A stretch of 64,000 nucleotides of DNA from Cephalopachus bancanus (GCA_027257055.1 JAPVLO010000277.1:1116001-1180000), one strand, 5' to 3'. Positions 11,693 through 22,738 are shown, numbered from the stretch's first letter. A program made the numbers and translations. Notes: generated by a model from the letters alone, not told the origin.

Positions 11693-11993
11693 TTTTTTTG
11701 GTTGTTTTTTTTTTTGAGTTGGAGTGTCACTCCGTCGCCCAGACTGGAGTGCAGTGCCACGCTCCCGGCCACCGCAGCCTCCACCTGCTGGACTCCGGCG
11801 ATCCTTCTGCCTCAGCCTTCCAAGTAGATGGAACTACAGGTGCACACTACCATGCCCAGGTAATTTTTGATTTATTGTAGAGATGAGGTCTCACCAAGGT
11901 GCCCGGGCGGGTCTCGAACCCACGGGCTCAGGCAATACACTCACCTTGGCCTCCCAAGGTGTTGGAATTACAGGCTGAGCCACCAAGCCAGGC
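11693..11993 (-). mobile_element. Alu
   Basis: Full reverse dimer. Duplication CTTGGCTCTGTT on both sides. Confidence 0.96.
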
Positions 11994-12004
11994 CTTGGCT
12001 CTGT

Positions 12005-12155
12005 TATTGATGAGTATAGCTGAGGTTTATTGAGCACATCGTATATGTAAGACACTGTTGTGGACTCTTTACCTATATTGCCTCATTATTTGTGGGACTA
12101 CAAGCAAGTCACCGTATCTCCGGCTTCCTTCATTAAATGGGATATCTAATTTCAT
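12005..12155 (+). mobile_element. MIR
   Basis: 'GAGGTTTATTGAGCACATCG' and 'CCTATATTGCCTCATTATTTG' follow the MIR core. Confidence 0.6.
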
Positions 12156-12164
12156 GGTATTATA

Positions 12165-12320
12165 GAAATACTCCAAAGCAACACTTCTAACTTAAATGTG
12201 CATGTGAATCGCCCGGGAACTTTGTTTGTTTAAATGCTCATTCCAAGGTCTGCAAGCAGGGCCCAGACGTTGCCCTCCCAACAAGCCCCCAGGTGATGCT
12301 GGCGCTGCTAATTATTATTC
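12165..12320 (+). mobile_element. MER5A-like hAT remnant
   Basis: 'GCATGTGAATCGCCCGGGAAC', 'GGGCCCAGACGTTGCCC' and 'CAAGCCCCCAGGTGATGCTG' match the order of MER5A blocks. Confidence 0.65.
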
Positions 12321-12829
12321 ATCTGCCTCCTGGATGGGGTCGACCCCAAGCCTACAGGACCCTGAGCATCACAAAGGTCAGTGCCCCCTTCGTAAGGGCC
12401 GCAAAGCCCATTGCTCCCTCTTCCTCCACACCTCTCGTTTTTCCAGGAGGGTTAGTTACAGTGCACATGAAGGTCGAATAAAGTACAGCCGCCCCAAAGA
12501 CAGCAAGGAAGGGAGCGGAAGGGAAAAGCCGTAGGATCTGATGAGAAGCATGTGGAGAGGGTTCGTTGGCTCTTGAGGCACTTGGGGAGCATGGGGTGAG
12601 GGAAGTTCCAGATTTCTTCCCGTTGCCGCGGTTTTGGGGAACGTGGCATGAACAGTAAGCCCTATTCCCCAATGGCTCTTCTTTCGCCATGCTGGGAGAA
12701 TCTGGAACCAGGGAGTCTCCTGAACTCCTAGGAGGACGTGGAAAGACTCTTACCCTTGGACTGGGGTCTAGACCCCAGCTGTGTGGGACTTCCCAGCATG
12801 TAGATTTCCACTCTTTAGGGGAGGTAGGG
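12321..12829. other. Intergenic DNA, nothing recognised
   Basis: A long minus-strand frame (12352-13413) crosses this stretch and a MIR. It has no start context or family resemblance and is treated as chance. Confidence 0.55.
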
Positions 12830-13045
12830 TGGTATGTAAAAGCCCAGATTCTGGAGTCAAATACCTGTGACCTGAATCCTGATTTGCACTTAACTCTCCC
12901 TGTGACCTTCACCAAATGACTTAAAACCCACGGGCCTTGTCCTCTTCGTGTGCAAAGTGTGATTGGGAGGCCATGTACATGTTTTCTGTGGTTATACAAA
13001 GCTACTAGTAGCATCTGGCATGCAGTAGTCAATAGGCAGCGGGTG
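12830..13045 (+). mobile_element. MIR
   Basis: 'CCAGATTCTGGAGTCAAATACC', 'TCCCTGTGACCTTCACCAAAT' and 'TAGCATCTGGCATGCAGTAG' reproduce the MIR consensus order. Confidence 0.75.
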
Positions 13046-14287
13046 CTTTTAGTTAGCAGAATTTGGGGGCTGACCCCCACGTGGATGGCTTGTAAACTCA
13101 GGCAATACTGCAGGCTGAAAGGGACGAGCCGGAGAACACAGGTGCCCCGGCATGGTGGGCGCATTCGCCGCAAGGACAGTGCCCTTACGTCAACCTCAGG
13201 CCTTTCTGGAAAGTGAAGGTGGGTGGGCAGTAGATGCTGTTCTCCCTGACACCAGCTCTGTGGCTTTGGGAGAGTTCCCTCGACGCAGAACAAGGGAGTG
13301 TGGACCAGGTGATCTCTGAGATCCCTCACTGTCTGCAAATGAGTCGGGCATGGCGTCCCCATCCGGGCTTCCTTTTCCTTAGCAGGGTTCCATTTTCTTT
13401 CTGTTCCATTCAATCACTACTGGAAACACGAATGATGCTAACTTCCCAAATCCTTAGCAGCTTTTCTCCTGTAACCCCATCATACCCCCACAGAGCCCAG
13501 ACCCGCACCCTCCTGGAAGGAAGGGGTTAGCAGACATCCCCCAGCCCTGGACCATGGTGCAAACAACTAAACTCGAGGCTGCAGGACCTCCCTGGAGCCA
13601 AGAGCAGCTACAGGGGCCTTGACAGTGACTCTAGGACTGTTGTCTTGCTTGACTTCATAGCTCAACAGGAAGGTTTACTCTGGACCCAACTTGTCACACC
13701 AAGCACCAGGACACCCTAGACAGAGTTAACCTGGTCAGTCGAACAGATACAGACTTGCAGCTCTGGACTAAAGCAGAGCCTCAGAGCAGGGACTCTTAAC
13801 CTGGGACATATGGAGAAGCTTCCAGAGTTCACAGAACCCCCAAAGTGGTGAGCGAGGTGCAAAATCCCAAGCTATGTGTACCTTTCTGGGGAAACTGGGA
13901 GCGCCTTTTATGCGTTTTCATATAAGTCCACAACCCCCCCCCAAATTAGAACAAAAACAAAAAACTACTCCAAATTGTTGAAATGACTTACTCTGAACGT
14001 TTTGTACATGGGCCCCTGTGAGAAGCCTCCAAGGTATTCCAATTCATTGTCTGCAGTGTCTCTCAGACCTCATCAAGGCAGTCGGGTTGGGAGGAAAGAA
14101 GCCAGGGTTCTTTGATAGATTTAAGCAAACATGTTGCACTAAAGCACAGCACACTGTTCTCCCGTGTAGCATGGAAGACAAGGCTGCCTTTGCCAGGATT
14201 CATTTTGAAGTCTCCAGGCCACTCAGCAGCTCCTTATTGGTGACAGATTCCTATTATTTCTTTAGTAATGGTTTTTAGAACATGCTG
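13046..14287. other. Intergenic DNA with a possible hAT fragment
   Basis: About 13788-13940 ('GGGACTCTTAACCTGGGACA' then 'CTTTCTGGGGAAACTGG') resembles a MER-type hAT end. The rest is unrecognised. Confidence 0.4.
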
Positions 14288-14570
<283 letters not shown>

Positions 14571-14926
14571 ATTCTGTTCTTCTAGGGGGCATTTAGAATC
14601 AAGACTGGTAGTAAAAATTGGTCAAGTGACATAACACTGTTTAGGGCTAAAAGACAAACCTGGTTCTCTTAGAGTGTTTGTGAGCAGGTGCCGGGCAGTG
14701 TGGGAAGGAGGTTCCAACGCATGTTTTTGCAATGGCAGCAACACAGAGCCGAATTCCGTTTCCGAGGTGGCTCCTACGAGGGGCGGTGTCTGTTGGATGT
14801 GCAATTTCAGAAACAATTTTTAACCTCATTACTTGGGTCAAAGTAAAGGCACTGTTTTCCACTTGGAGAGCATCAATACTGAGTTTCCCGAAGGAGCATT
14901 TGCAAATCTGGCGGCCGTGAGGTTTC

Positions 14927-15112
14927 AAAAAATTAGCCGGGCATGGTAGCGGGCACCCGTAGTTCTGGCTCCTTGGAAGGCTGAGGCGGAGGGATCGCCG
15001 GAGCCCAGCAGGTCGAGGCTGCGGTGGCCGGGAGTGTGCCACTGCCCTCCAGTCTGGGCGACAGAGTGAGACTCCAACTCGAAAAATAAATAATAAGTAA
15101 ATAAATAAATTG
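14927..15112 (+). mobile_element. Alu right arm only
   Basis: Starts in the mid-linker 'AAAAAATTAGCCGGGCATGG' and ends in an (AAAT)n tail. 5' truncated. Confidence 0.92.
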
Positions 15113-15540
15113 GAAGGCATGTGACTTCTGCCCCTCTGCACCAGATTCTGGTATTTCAGTCTTTTCTTACCACATCTATTTTCCATCCCAGGCCGACAGT
15201 TTCAGATCAAGAACCCTAGAAATAATGGATGTTTTCCATTTTTACTGTGCTCTGCAGGAAAAAGACAGGAGGAACGATACATCTTTAAAAATGTTTACAT
15301 CTCTAATTACAGTTCGCTTCATTTGAACAAATTCATTTTGAAGAGGCAGCTCGAGAGACTGCGCTGTCTTTGCTCTAAGAGACGGCCACTCATACTGTCT
15401 GTTCATCGCATCGACTCGTATTGGGCTTCTTCTGAGTTAACTCCTTACATCAGAGATTCACGATTCACTGCAGGAATCTGCAACTGCCCAGTTGATTTGA
15501 AAAGTGGCTAGAACTGCTGGTGCACCCAGGTTAAAGACTC
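15113..15540. other. Intergenic DNA, nothing recognised
   Basis: No coding or repeat signature seen. Confidence 0.5.
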
Positions 15541-15673
15541 TAATTTTTTTTTAATTGTAGAGATGCGGTCTTGCCAAGTTGCCTGGGCTGGTCTCGAACC
15601 CGTGGGCTCAGGCAGTCCACTCGCCTCGGCCTCCCAAAACGCTGGGACTACAGGCTGAGCCAAGCCTGGCCTA
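15541..15673 (-). mobile_element. Alu left-arm fragment
   Basis: 'TAGAGATGCGGTCTTGCCAAG' through 'GACTACAGGCTGAGCCAAGCC' is the inverted left arm alone. Confidence 0.88.
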
Positions 15674-15990
15674 AAACCCCTCATAAAGTGGGGTGTGGGT
15701 TGGTCACTTCAGTCACCCTTCACCTGGGAGGGGGGAAACCCGCTTTGTGCACCCATCTGAAGACCTCTCCACTCGGGCTCACCTGCAGCCATGAGCACCC
15801 GTGCCTCGAGGGCTTTTCCTATCCCTGTGTTCTTAGCCCAGAGCACAGCTGTGTGACCAGCACTCTCCAGTCTCCCAGGTTGCACCAGAGCCGTGAGCAA
15901 GCAATGCACGGACTGGAAAACACCTGGACTTTGAGCAACGAGGTCTAGGATCATCTTGACTTTGATTACTTTGTTCTCACTTGTCATCAA

Positions 15991-16281
15991 ATAGCCTTTT
16001 TTTTGAGTCAGAGTCTCACTCGGTTGCCCAGACTGGAGCGCAGTGGCCGCTCCCGGCCACCGCAGCCTCGACCTGCCGGGCTCCGGCGATCCTTCCGCCT
16101 CAGCCTTCTGAGTAGGCAGAATTACAGGCGCGCGCTACCACGCCCGGCTGATTTTTTGATTTATTGTAGAGATGCGGTCTCGCTGCCCAGGCGGGTCTCG
16201 GACCCGCGGGCTTAAGCCATCCACTCACCTCAGCCTCCCAAAGGCGCGGGATGACAGGCCGAGCCACCGAGCCCGGCTCAG
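15991..16281 (-). mobile_element. Alu, young
   Basis: Full reverse dimer, CpG-rich with GGCGCGCGCTACCACGCCCGG. Flanks AATAGCCTTTTT / GATAGGCTTTTT suggest its duplication. Confidence 0.95.
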
Positions 16282-16485
16282 ATAGGCTTTTTGCGAAAGC
16301 CATCGCCACAGCTAACTGGAAGAGACATGTGCAGGTTACACAGGAGGCAAGGCCACAGGGCTGTACCACATCCCTGGAGGTCAAGGGACAGAGGCCCCAG
16401 CAATGGAAATGAGAGCAACGGTGTCAAGTGGCAGACGGACAACAGAAGGACAGATTCGTGGACATTCCCCCCTTTCCAAGCCAAA

Positions 16486-16575
16486 CCTGGAAGCTTTGGG
16501 GCTGTCCTCGGTTATGGGATGACACGCATCTGTGTTGTATGGCTGCCAGCTGATGGCACGTTTGTGTTCTAGCTT
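16486..16575 (+). repeat. Local duplication, copy 1
   Basis: 'GGGGCTGTCCTCGGTTATGG', then 'GATGACACGCATCTGTGTTG', recurs at about 17870-17955. The copies look roughly 80% alike by eye. Confidence 0.6.
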
Positions 16576-16889
16576 CAAGCAAGGCAAGGAGTAGTTGTCA
16601 ATGTCACAAAATGATAAAGCCAACCAACCAAAACAAAACGCCCCCTTCCACGCCAAAAGAGGCTTTCCGAATGGCTGTGTCCCACGCGCTCAGTACACGA
16701 GTCAGTATGTCAGGTTTTGGGAGCTCTGGGGTGGGAGGTTTGTCTTAACACCCTTGCCCCTACCTCTTTTTGGTGCATGTTCAGTGGATATAAATGTAGC
16801 TTCGTGACTGTCAACTCAAGCCAAACATAAGCACAGCTAAGTCTGTTACTGCTCACCCCCCCTAGAGGTATTCAGAAGTCTAATATCAG

Positions 16890-17160
16890 GGATAAGGCCG
16901 GGCGCCATGGCTGACACCTGTCATCCCTACACTTTGAGAGGTTGAGACCAGAGGATGGCTTGAGCCCAGGAGTTTGAGACCAGTCTGAGCAATGTAACAT
17001 GACTTCATTTCTACAAAAAATTAGCCGGGCGTGGTGGTGCACACCTGTAGCCCGGCTACTTGAAAGACCAAGGCTGAAGGGTGGCCTCAGTCTAGGAGGT
17101 AGAGGCTGCAGTGAGCCATGATCCTGCCACTGCCTGGGTGACAGAGTGAGACTCCCAACT
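16890..17160 (+). mobile_element. Alu
   Basis: 'AAGGCCGGGCGCCATGGCTGAC' to 'GTGACAGAGTGAGACTCCC'. Right arm shortened by small deletions. Confidence 0.92.
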
Positions 17161-17351
17161 TTAAAAGGAGGATTAAATCTCTCCAGCTGTTAAATGATTT
17201 TACTGGGCTTCTAAAGGCTTTGTCACACATAGCCAGGGGTGTGTCTGACTGCAAGGTCACGTGAGAGATTTCTTCCGTGAACATTTGCTCATTGGCTGCC
17301 ATCGCTCCCACCCAGAAGGCCAGACATGTATTCTCGTGACTCTGTATCTTC

Positions 17352-17642
17352 TCGTTTTTTGAGTGGAGGTCTACCTCTGTCACCCAGGCTGGAGTGCAGT
17401 GGCTCGATCACAGCTCACCACAGTCTTGAACTCCTGGGCGCAGGCAGTCCTCCCGCTTCAGTCTCCCAAGCAGCTGGGACTACAGGTGCACGCCACCATG
17501 CCTGGCTAACTTTTTTCTTTTTTGTAGAGACGAAGCCTCGCTGTGTTGCCTGGGCTGGTCTCAAATTCCTGGGCTCAAGCGAGCCTCCCGCCTCGGCTTC
17601 TCAAAGAGCTGGGATGTCAGGTGTGAGTCACTGCACCAGCCC
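17352..17642 (-). mobile_element. Alu, older type
   Basis: Reverse dimer with 'GAACTCCTGGGCGCAGGCAGT' and 'AGTCACTGCACCAGCCC'. Confidence 0.93.
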
Positions 17643-17869
17643 ACATGATTCTATTTTTACAACCCCCCACTCCACCCTCCCCCCAGCCCCATCCCAACCA
17701 TCTGGAAATTGCACCAATACTGATTGGCAGCAGATCAGTCTTCTCTAAGGATACATTTGGGGAAACAGTCCAGTCTGGTGAGCAGGGGGGCCAAATGACA
17801 CGATTTGGAGTGAGATACAAGCTATGACTATTTGAGGAGTGAGGTCAGTCTTCTGGTATTGCACAGAAT

Positions 17870-17957
17870 TAAACCCAGAAGCCTTGAGGCTGTCCCTGAT
17901 TATGGGTGACACGTATTTGTGTTGTTACCGGGTGATGCCATGTCACCAGCTTGCTCT
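17870..17957 (+). repeat. Local duplication, copy 2
   Basis: 'GAGGCTGTCCCTGATTATGG', then 'GTGACACGTATTTGTGTTG', matches 16486-16575. Both copies lie about 1.4 kb apart in the same orientation. Confidence 0.6.
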
Positions 17958-18553
17958 ATTTATTTTTTGAGTTGGAGTCTCACTCTGTCACCTAGGCTGG
18001 AGTGCAATGGCACAGTCATGGGTACTGTAGCCTTGACTTGCTGGGCTCAGGTGATCCTTTCACCTCAGCCTTCCAAGTAGCTGGGACTACAGGCACACGC
18101 CACCATGCCCAGCTAATTTTTTTTTTTTTTTTTTTTTGAGTTGGAGTCTTACTCTGTCGCCCAGACTGGAGGGCAGTGGTCGCTGCCGGCCACTGCAGCC
18201 TGGACCTGCTGGGCTCCCGCGATCCTTCCGCCTCAGCCTTCCGAGTAGCCGGAACTACAGGCGCGCGCTACCATGCCCAGCTAATTTTTTGATTTATTGT
18301 AGAGATGAGGTCTCACCAAGTTGCCCAGGTGGGTCTTGAACCCGGAGGCTCAGGCAATCCACTCACCTCGGCCTCCCAAAGCGCGGGATTACAGGCTGAG
18401 CCACCGAGCCCGACAATTTTTTTTTTTTAATTGTAGAGATGAGGTGTCGCCATGTTGCCCAGTCTGGTCTCAAACTCCTGAGCTCAGGCAATCCTCTCAC
18501 TTTCAACTCCCCAAAGTACTGGGATCACAGGCATGAGCCACCATACCCAGCCA
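17958..18553 (-). mobile_element. Older Alu interrupted by a young Alu
   Basis: The right arm (17958-18120) and left arm (about 18413-18553) of one reverse Alu are separated by a complete Alu. 'CAGCTAATTTTT' and 'CGACAATTTTTT' mark the join. Confidence 0.9.
18121..18412 (-). mobile_element. Alu inserted in an Alu
   Basis: Complete reverse dimer with GGCGCGCGCTACCATGCCC and a T17 tail at its left end. Confidence 0.94.
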
Positions 18554-18779
18554 CCAGCATGTCCTAAAAGCCAATACTCAAAAAAGGAAGTGGCAAACAT
18601 CTTTTAAGCAAATTCTTTGTCATCAGAACACATGGACCTCCTAAGGCCAGTAGAAGTCCTGGTAGTTTTGAGTGCTAGTTTTGAATCTGTTTTATCTCTT
18701 TAGTTAGAATGGGAGCTAAGTTTAATAGGCTCGTCTACTCCTTAGCGGATTTTTTTTTTAATTTGAAAAGGAACACTTC

Positions 18780-18785
18780 TTTATT
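18780..18785 (-). terminator. AATAAA of the cystatin A retrocopy
   Basis: Minus-strand AATAAAG lies about 75 nt past the stop codon and about 20 nt before the genomic A-tail. This is the normal spacing for a mature mRNA end copied into the genome. Confidence 0.85.
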
Positions 18786-18859
18786 GACAGTTAGGTTTGT
18801 TAGCAAGGATTGTGACTCCATAGCAAGTAGAAGAAATCAGACCCCTTGAGAATATGCTG

Positions 18860-19156
18860 CTAGAATCCAGTTAGCTCAGCATCCTTGTTTTTGTCAGCCT
18901 GGTCACCAGAAAGTACCGATTCCTGGTTTCGTCCAGGGAGACTTTTGAATATTTTCAAGTGAACATAACGATTCTCACTTACTCGCATCTTAATGTCATA
19001 ACTTACTCCGGCAGCTACTTGAGTTTTATACTCTACAGCTTCATAGTCTTCATAACGCTCATTTGTTTCTTCTTCAAGCTGTGGTTTAACCTTATCGGCA
19101 GTTTCCTGAATTTCTGGAGCGGCAGGTTTGGTGTCAGTGAAGCCTCCAGGTATCAT
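18860..19156 (-). CDS. Cystatin A (stefin A)-like retrocopy, intact 98-codon open frame
   Basis: The frame opens MIPGG and closes DKNKDAELTGF followed by a stop. Its length (98 aa) equals cystatin A, a cytosolic inhibitor of papain-type cysteine proteases such as cathepsins B, H and L. It aligns without gaps, with conserved PEIQE, VKPQLEE, YKTQV and HLKIFKSLPG blocks. The inhibitory N-terminal glycines are kept. The first hairpin reads QVAAG where cystatin A has QVVAG, so one residue of the QxVxG wedge is changed. No stop or frameshift is seen. Whether it is expressed is unknown. It has no obvious promoter of its own, with an Alu pair immediately upstream. It may be a young pseudogene that has not yet decayed. 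Confidence 0.8.
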   Translation of the reverse strand: MIPGGFTDTKPAAPEIQETADKVKPQLEEETNERYEDYEAVEYKTQVAAGVSYDIKMRVSENRYVHLKIFKSLPGRNQESVLSGDQADKNKDAELTGF

Positions 19157-19292
19157 TTTGGGTGACTGCTTCTGTCCTGGTAGGATACTGGAACTGAGGT
19201 GACCAGGTGAGTGCGGAGATCTGCCTGCCTTTTAAAAGGTGTTCACAACTTTGCCTGTGGACTCTCCTTAGCGAATTTAAAAGCTTTTATTT

Positions 19293-19433
19293 TAGGTCAG
19301 GTGCAGCAGTTCACACCTGTAATCCCAGCACTTTGGGAGGCTGAGGCAGGAGGATTGCCTGAGGCCAGGAATTTGAGATCAGCCTTGGCAACATAACAAA
19401 GCAAGACAACCGTCTCTACAAAAAATAAATCAA
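19293..19433 (+). mobile_element. Alu left arm (FLAM-like)
   Basis: 'AGGTCAGGTGCAGCAGTTCAC' to 'CTACAAAAAATAAATCA'. Only the left monomer precedes the next Alu. Confidence 0.88.
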
Positions 19434-19715
19434 GCCAGGCTCAGTGGCTCAGCCTGTCATCCCGCCTTTGGGAGGCTGAGGTGAGTGGATTGCCTGAGCC
19501 CGCGGGTTCGAGACCCGCCTGGGCAGCGAGACCTCATCTCTACAATAAATCAAAAAATCAGCCAGGCGTGATAGTTTGCGCCTGTAGTTCCAGCGACTTG
19601 GAAGGCTGAGGCAGAAGGATCGCCAGACCCCAGCAGGTCGAGGCTGCGGTGGCCGGGAGCGGTCACTGCCCTCCAGCCTGGGCGACAGAGTGAGACTCCG
19701 ACTCAAAAAAAATAA
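19434..19715 (+). mobile_element. Alu inserted in the left-arm tail
   Basis: 'CCAGGCTCAGTGGCTCAGCC' to an A-rich tail. Duplication AAATAAATCAAG on both sides. Confidence 0.95.
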
Positions 19716-19991
19716 TAAAATAACATAAAATAAATAAATCAAGGAAAACCTTCCTCCTATTCCCTAAAAGAATGGTTGTCATGGGTTGGTTTGTTTTCTT
19801 ACCTGCTGGAAAATAATAAGGGTGCTGTGTCAGATGACCCCAGCTGCCCAGTAGGTTTGGTGACAGCCAGGTGAGAAGCAGGATGACACCACCAGGAACT
19901 GATCTGAAAGGCAAATCCCAGCCCACAGGGATTTTTTTTTTTTTTTTTAGAGTGGGCGGCCTGAGAATCACTGCTCCCCATCTCTGCACAC

Positions 19992-20594
19992 TTTTTTTTT
20001 TTTTGAGTTGGAGTCTCACTCTGTTGCCCAGGTTGGAGTGCAGTGGCATACTCATGGCCACTGCAGCCTCAACCTGCTGGACTTAGGCAATCCTCCTGCC
20101 TCAGCCTCCCAAATAGCTGGGACCACAAGGGTGTATCACCACATATGGTTATTTTTTTTTTTCTGAGTAGGAGTTTTACCCTGTCGCCCAGGCTAGAGTG
20201 CAGTGGCACGCTCACAGCCACTGCAGCCTCAACCTGCTGGACTTAGGCAATCCTCCTGCCTCAGCCTCCTAAATAGTTGGGACTACAAGGGTACACTACC
20301 CCACATGGTTAATTTTTTTTTCTGAGTAGGGGTTTTACTCTGTCACCCTGGCTACAGTGCAGTGGCATGCTCACGGCCACTGCAACCTCGACCTGCTGGG
20401 CTCAGGTGATCCTTCCATCTCAGCCTTCCAAGTAGCTGGACTACAGGCGCACGTCACCACGCCTGGCTAGTTATTGTAGAGACGAGGTCTCACCAAGTTG
20501 TCCAGGCTGGTCTCGAACCCCTGGACTCAGGCAATCCTCCCGCCTCGGTCTCTCAAAGTGCTGGGATGACAGACCGAGCCACCGCGCCCAGCCT
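19992..20594 (-). mobile_element. Alu with triplicated right arm
   Basis: Three consecutive right-arm units start with T-runs at about 19992, 20152 and 20313 (period 160-161 bp). A single left arm follows (about 20473-20594). The outermost pair share 'CTGGACTTAGGCAATCCTCC', which the third lacks. The composite is bracketed by TCTCTGCACACTTTT / CCTCTGCGCACTTTT. Confidence 0.9.
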
Positions 20595-20934
20595 CTGCGC
20601 ACTTTTAAGATGAAGCAGTTACGCGACCCTGTAGCCTAAGAAGGTAAAGACAGGCAGACCAGAGAGAGAACACTTGTCTTCCCTCTCACTGGGGTGGAGC
20701 ACCATCTGCCCCTTTGGGGGCCGGTTTGAAGCAAGCCATAAAGGAAAAGTACGAGACGGCAATTGCTCCTCAGGGCCACCCTCCAAAACACACCAGGTGA
20801 GACGGACGGACGCACCCACACACGTTCACCTTCCAGGTAGAGGGAGTCTCCAGGAGTCTGAGGGGAGCATCACAAATGCCCTCGCCACTGGGTGACCTCT
20901 GTTGGGCCACAAGGAACGTCGGATTCTTTCTCTT

Positions 20935-21199
20935 TCTTTTCAGAGACAGGGTCTCACGGTCACCCAGGCAGGAATGCAGTGCCGCAACCCTAGCTCACCG
21001 CAGCCTCCAACTCCTGGGCTCAAGCAGTCCTGCCTCAGCCTGTAGCCCAACCTGTGGCTGGATTTTTGCTTTTGTTTTTTGAAGCGACGGGGTCTTGCCA
21101 TGCTGCCAGGCTGGCCTCACTCTCCTGGCCTCAAGTGAGGCTCCTGCTTTGGCCTTCTAAAGTACTGGGATTATAGAAGTGGGCCGCCACACCTGGCCG
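20935..21199 (-). mobile_element. Alu, old type
   Basis: Reverse dimer, 'CAGAGACAGGGTCTCACGGTC' to 'GGCCGCCACACCTGGCC', with deletions. Confidence 0.88.
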
Positions 21200-21489
21200 G
21201 AACGTCATTTAAGGTTGGTCCAGCCCTCTCCTAGGAAACTCGAGCCCCAGGTGACCCAGCCAAGCCTCCTGTCAGTCAGCAGCAGGGCTGAGATGAACAT
21301 CCTTTTCACCTGCCACTGACACCCACAGATCAAGCCTTGGCCAGTGGCCAGAACTGAAGGACAGGAGAAGACTGATTCAGAAACAGCTTGCGAGCGGACC
21401 CCTGGAGAGACTCCCAAATAGGACAGCAGAGCTGACACTCCCAGCAAAGACCTCTGAGAGGGGAGGAGGGAAAGAGGAATACAGATAAA

Positions 21490-21495
21490 TTTATT
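21490..21495 (-). terminator. GATA4: GATA4 poly(A) signal AATAAA
   Basis: Minus-strand AATAAA in the context 'ACTAATAAATTTATCTG', 1.56 kb downstream of the stop codon. The signal is canonical and the spacing matches the expected 3' UTR length. Cleavage is expected 10-30 nt further, near 21470. Confidence 0.8.
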
Positions 21496-22707
21496 AGTTA
21501 AATACTGATTTTACAGCCATTTCACCTTAAGACAATGTTAACGGGTTTGAGGGTTAGGGAAGGCATAGGCGGTGACCTTCAGGAAGAAAACAATGTAAAT
21601 GATGATTAAAACAGAATCTTCGTTTAAAGGTATGCTCGATACAGCCAGGGGGATTTTGGAGTGAGGGGCAGGGTGCTTCGGGGCAGGACACAGTAATGCC
21701 ACAGTCAGCCGCAGCTCCGTGGATGACGGGGACGAGGAAGGAGTCTTAGAGAGCCCCGTGTCACAGGCGGGAGGGGCCTGAGCAATGTGTGGAGAAGTCG
21801 CTTGATCCAGAGCTGCTCAGAGCTGGAGACCCCTCAAGGCCACCCTTGGTGTCTTCTCTTATCCGCCGTCTTCTTTCTTTCCTTGAGTTTTGTTTTGTTG
21901 CTTGCTTGCTTTGAATTTGTGTTGCAGAATCTCTGGCTGTTGGCCTCCAGGACAAAAGGCTTCTGCCGGGGCAAGGACACAGGCCCAGGTGCCGGGGGCT
22001 CGGGCCACCCTCAGAGAGCAAGAGGTCTCCGTCCACAGAACACGGCCACAGGACCAGAGCGCGGGGAGGTGTGGTGCGGGAGGGGTGCGTCCTCCACACC
22101 CCCGTCCTCAAGCAGGACAGTCCACCAGACACGCTCTCCGGAAGGACTCGAGGCCCAGGTGAGCATTTCCCAACTGTGCCTGAGCCACAGAACGTTTTGT
22201 TTTTCCTCGGAGCCCCTGGTATGCACCGGGGTTGTCTTGAGGGGGTGTCGTTTGGCTGAACTGCTGAGCTCTTGTCTGGCGAGGGAGAGACACGTTTGTG
22301 CCCAAGGCAGAGCTGAATCGGTCGGAGCAGCGGGAGGGGCTGTCATCCTGAGCGGCCTCGGAGCGAAGAGAAGGGCCCAAAGGCCCGCTGGCGGGAGTCG
22401 GCAGGTGGCCTCTTGAGAGCTCAGCTGTGTGGTGGGCGGAGCTTCGTGGGTGGTGGGTGGAGCTGCACCATGGGGTGGCTGAAGTGCCCTCCCCCATCTC
22501 CCAGGTCACATCTGCATTGCAGAGTCAGGTTTGGTCCGGGGGATACGGGCCAGGCTGTGCCTCGAGGGGAGTGCTGGCAAGGGGCAGGGGCTGCCCAAGG
22601 GCCCGGCACCGGCCCATTCGGGTGCGTGCCAAGTGGATTCCCTCTCTCGAGGCCCTGCCCCCTCCGCCTGCTCTCAGATGCCCAGCACCAGAGACACACT
22701 GGAACAG

Positions 22708-22738
22708 CCACCGCCACCGCCACCGCCACCGCGACAGC
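22708..22738. repeat. (CCACCG)n microsatellite in GATA4 3' UTR
   Basis: About four units of CCACCG (GGTGGC in the GATA4 mRNA sense), followed by CGACAG variants. It is G-rich in the transcript, so it may form a stable structure. It is a likely length polymorphism. Confidence 0.8.

Larger units (their letters stand above)
18753..19263 (-). mobile_element. CSTA: Processed (LINE-mobilised) retrocopy of cystatin A mRNA
   Basis: An intronless cDNA-like insert carries a full open frame (18860-19156), then a 3' UTR with AATAAA at 18785-18780 and an A-tail (T-run 18750-18759). Target-site duplications flank it: CTCCTTAGCGGATTT at 18738-18752 and CTCCTTAGCGAATTT at 19264-19278, one mismatch in 15. 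The remaining sequence between ATG and the upstream duplication (about 107 nt) would be 5' UTR, suggesting a near-full-length copy. The parent gene has introns in other primates. Confidence 0.92.

Noticed and set aside
12352..13413. 353-codon minus-strand open frame
   Set aside because: It crosses a MIR and MER5A-like sequence, has no recognisable domain or splice context, and its composition is that of noncoding DNA.
19931..19948. T18 run as the tail of another retrocopy
   Set aside because: No recognisable mRNA-like or SINE sequence is attached to it.
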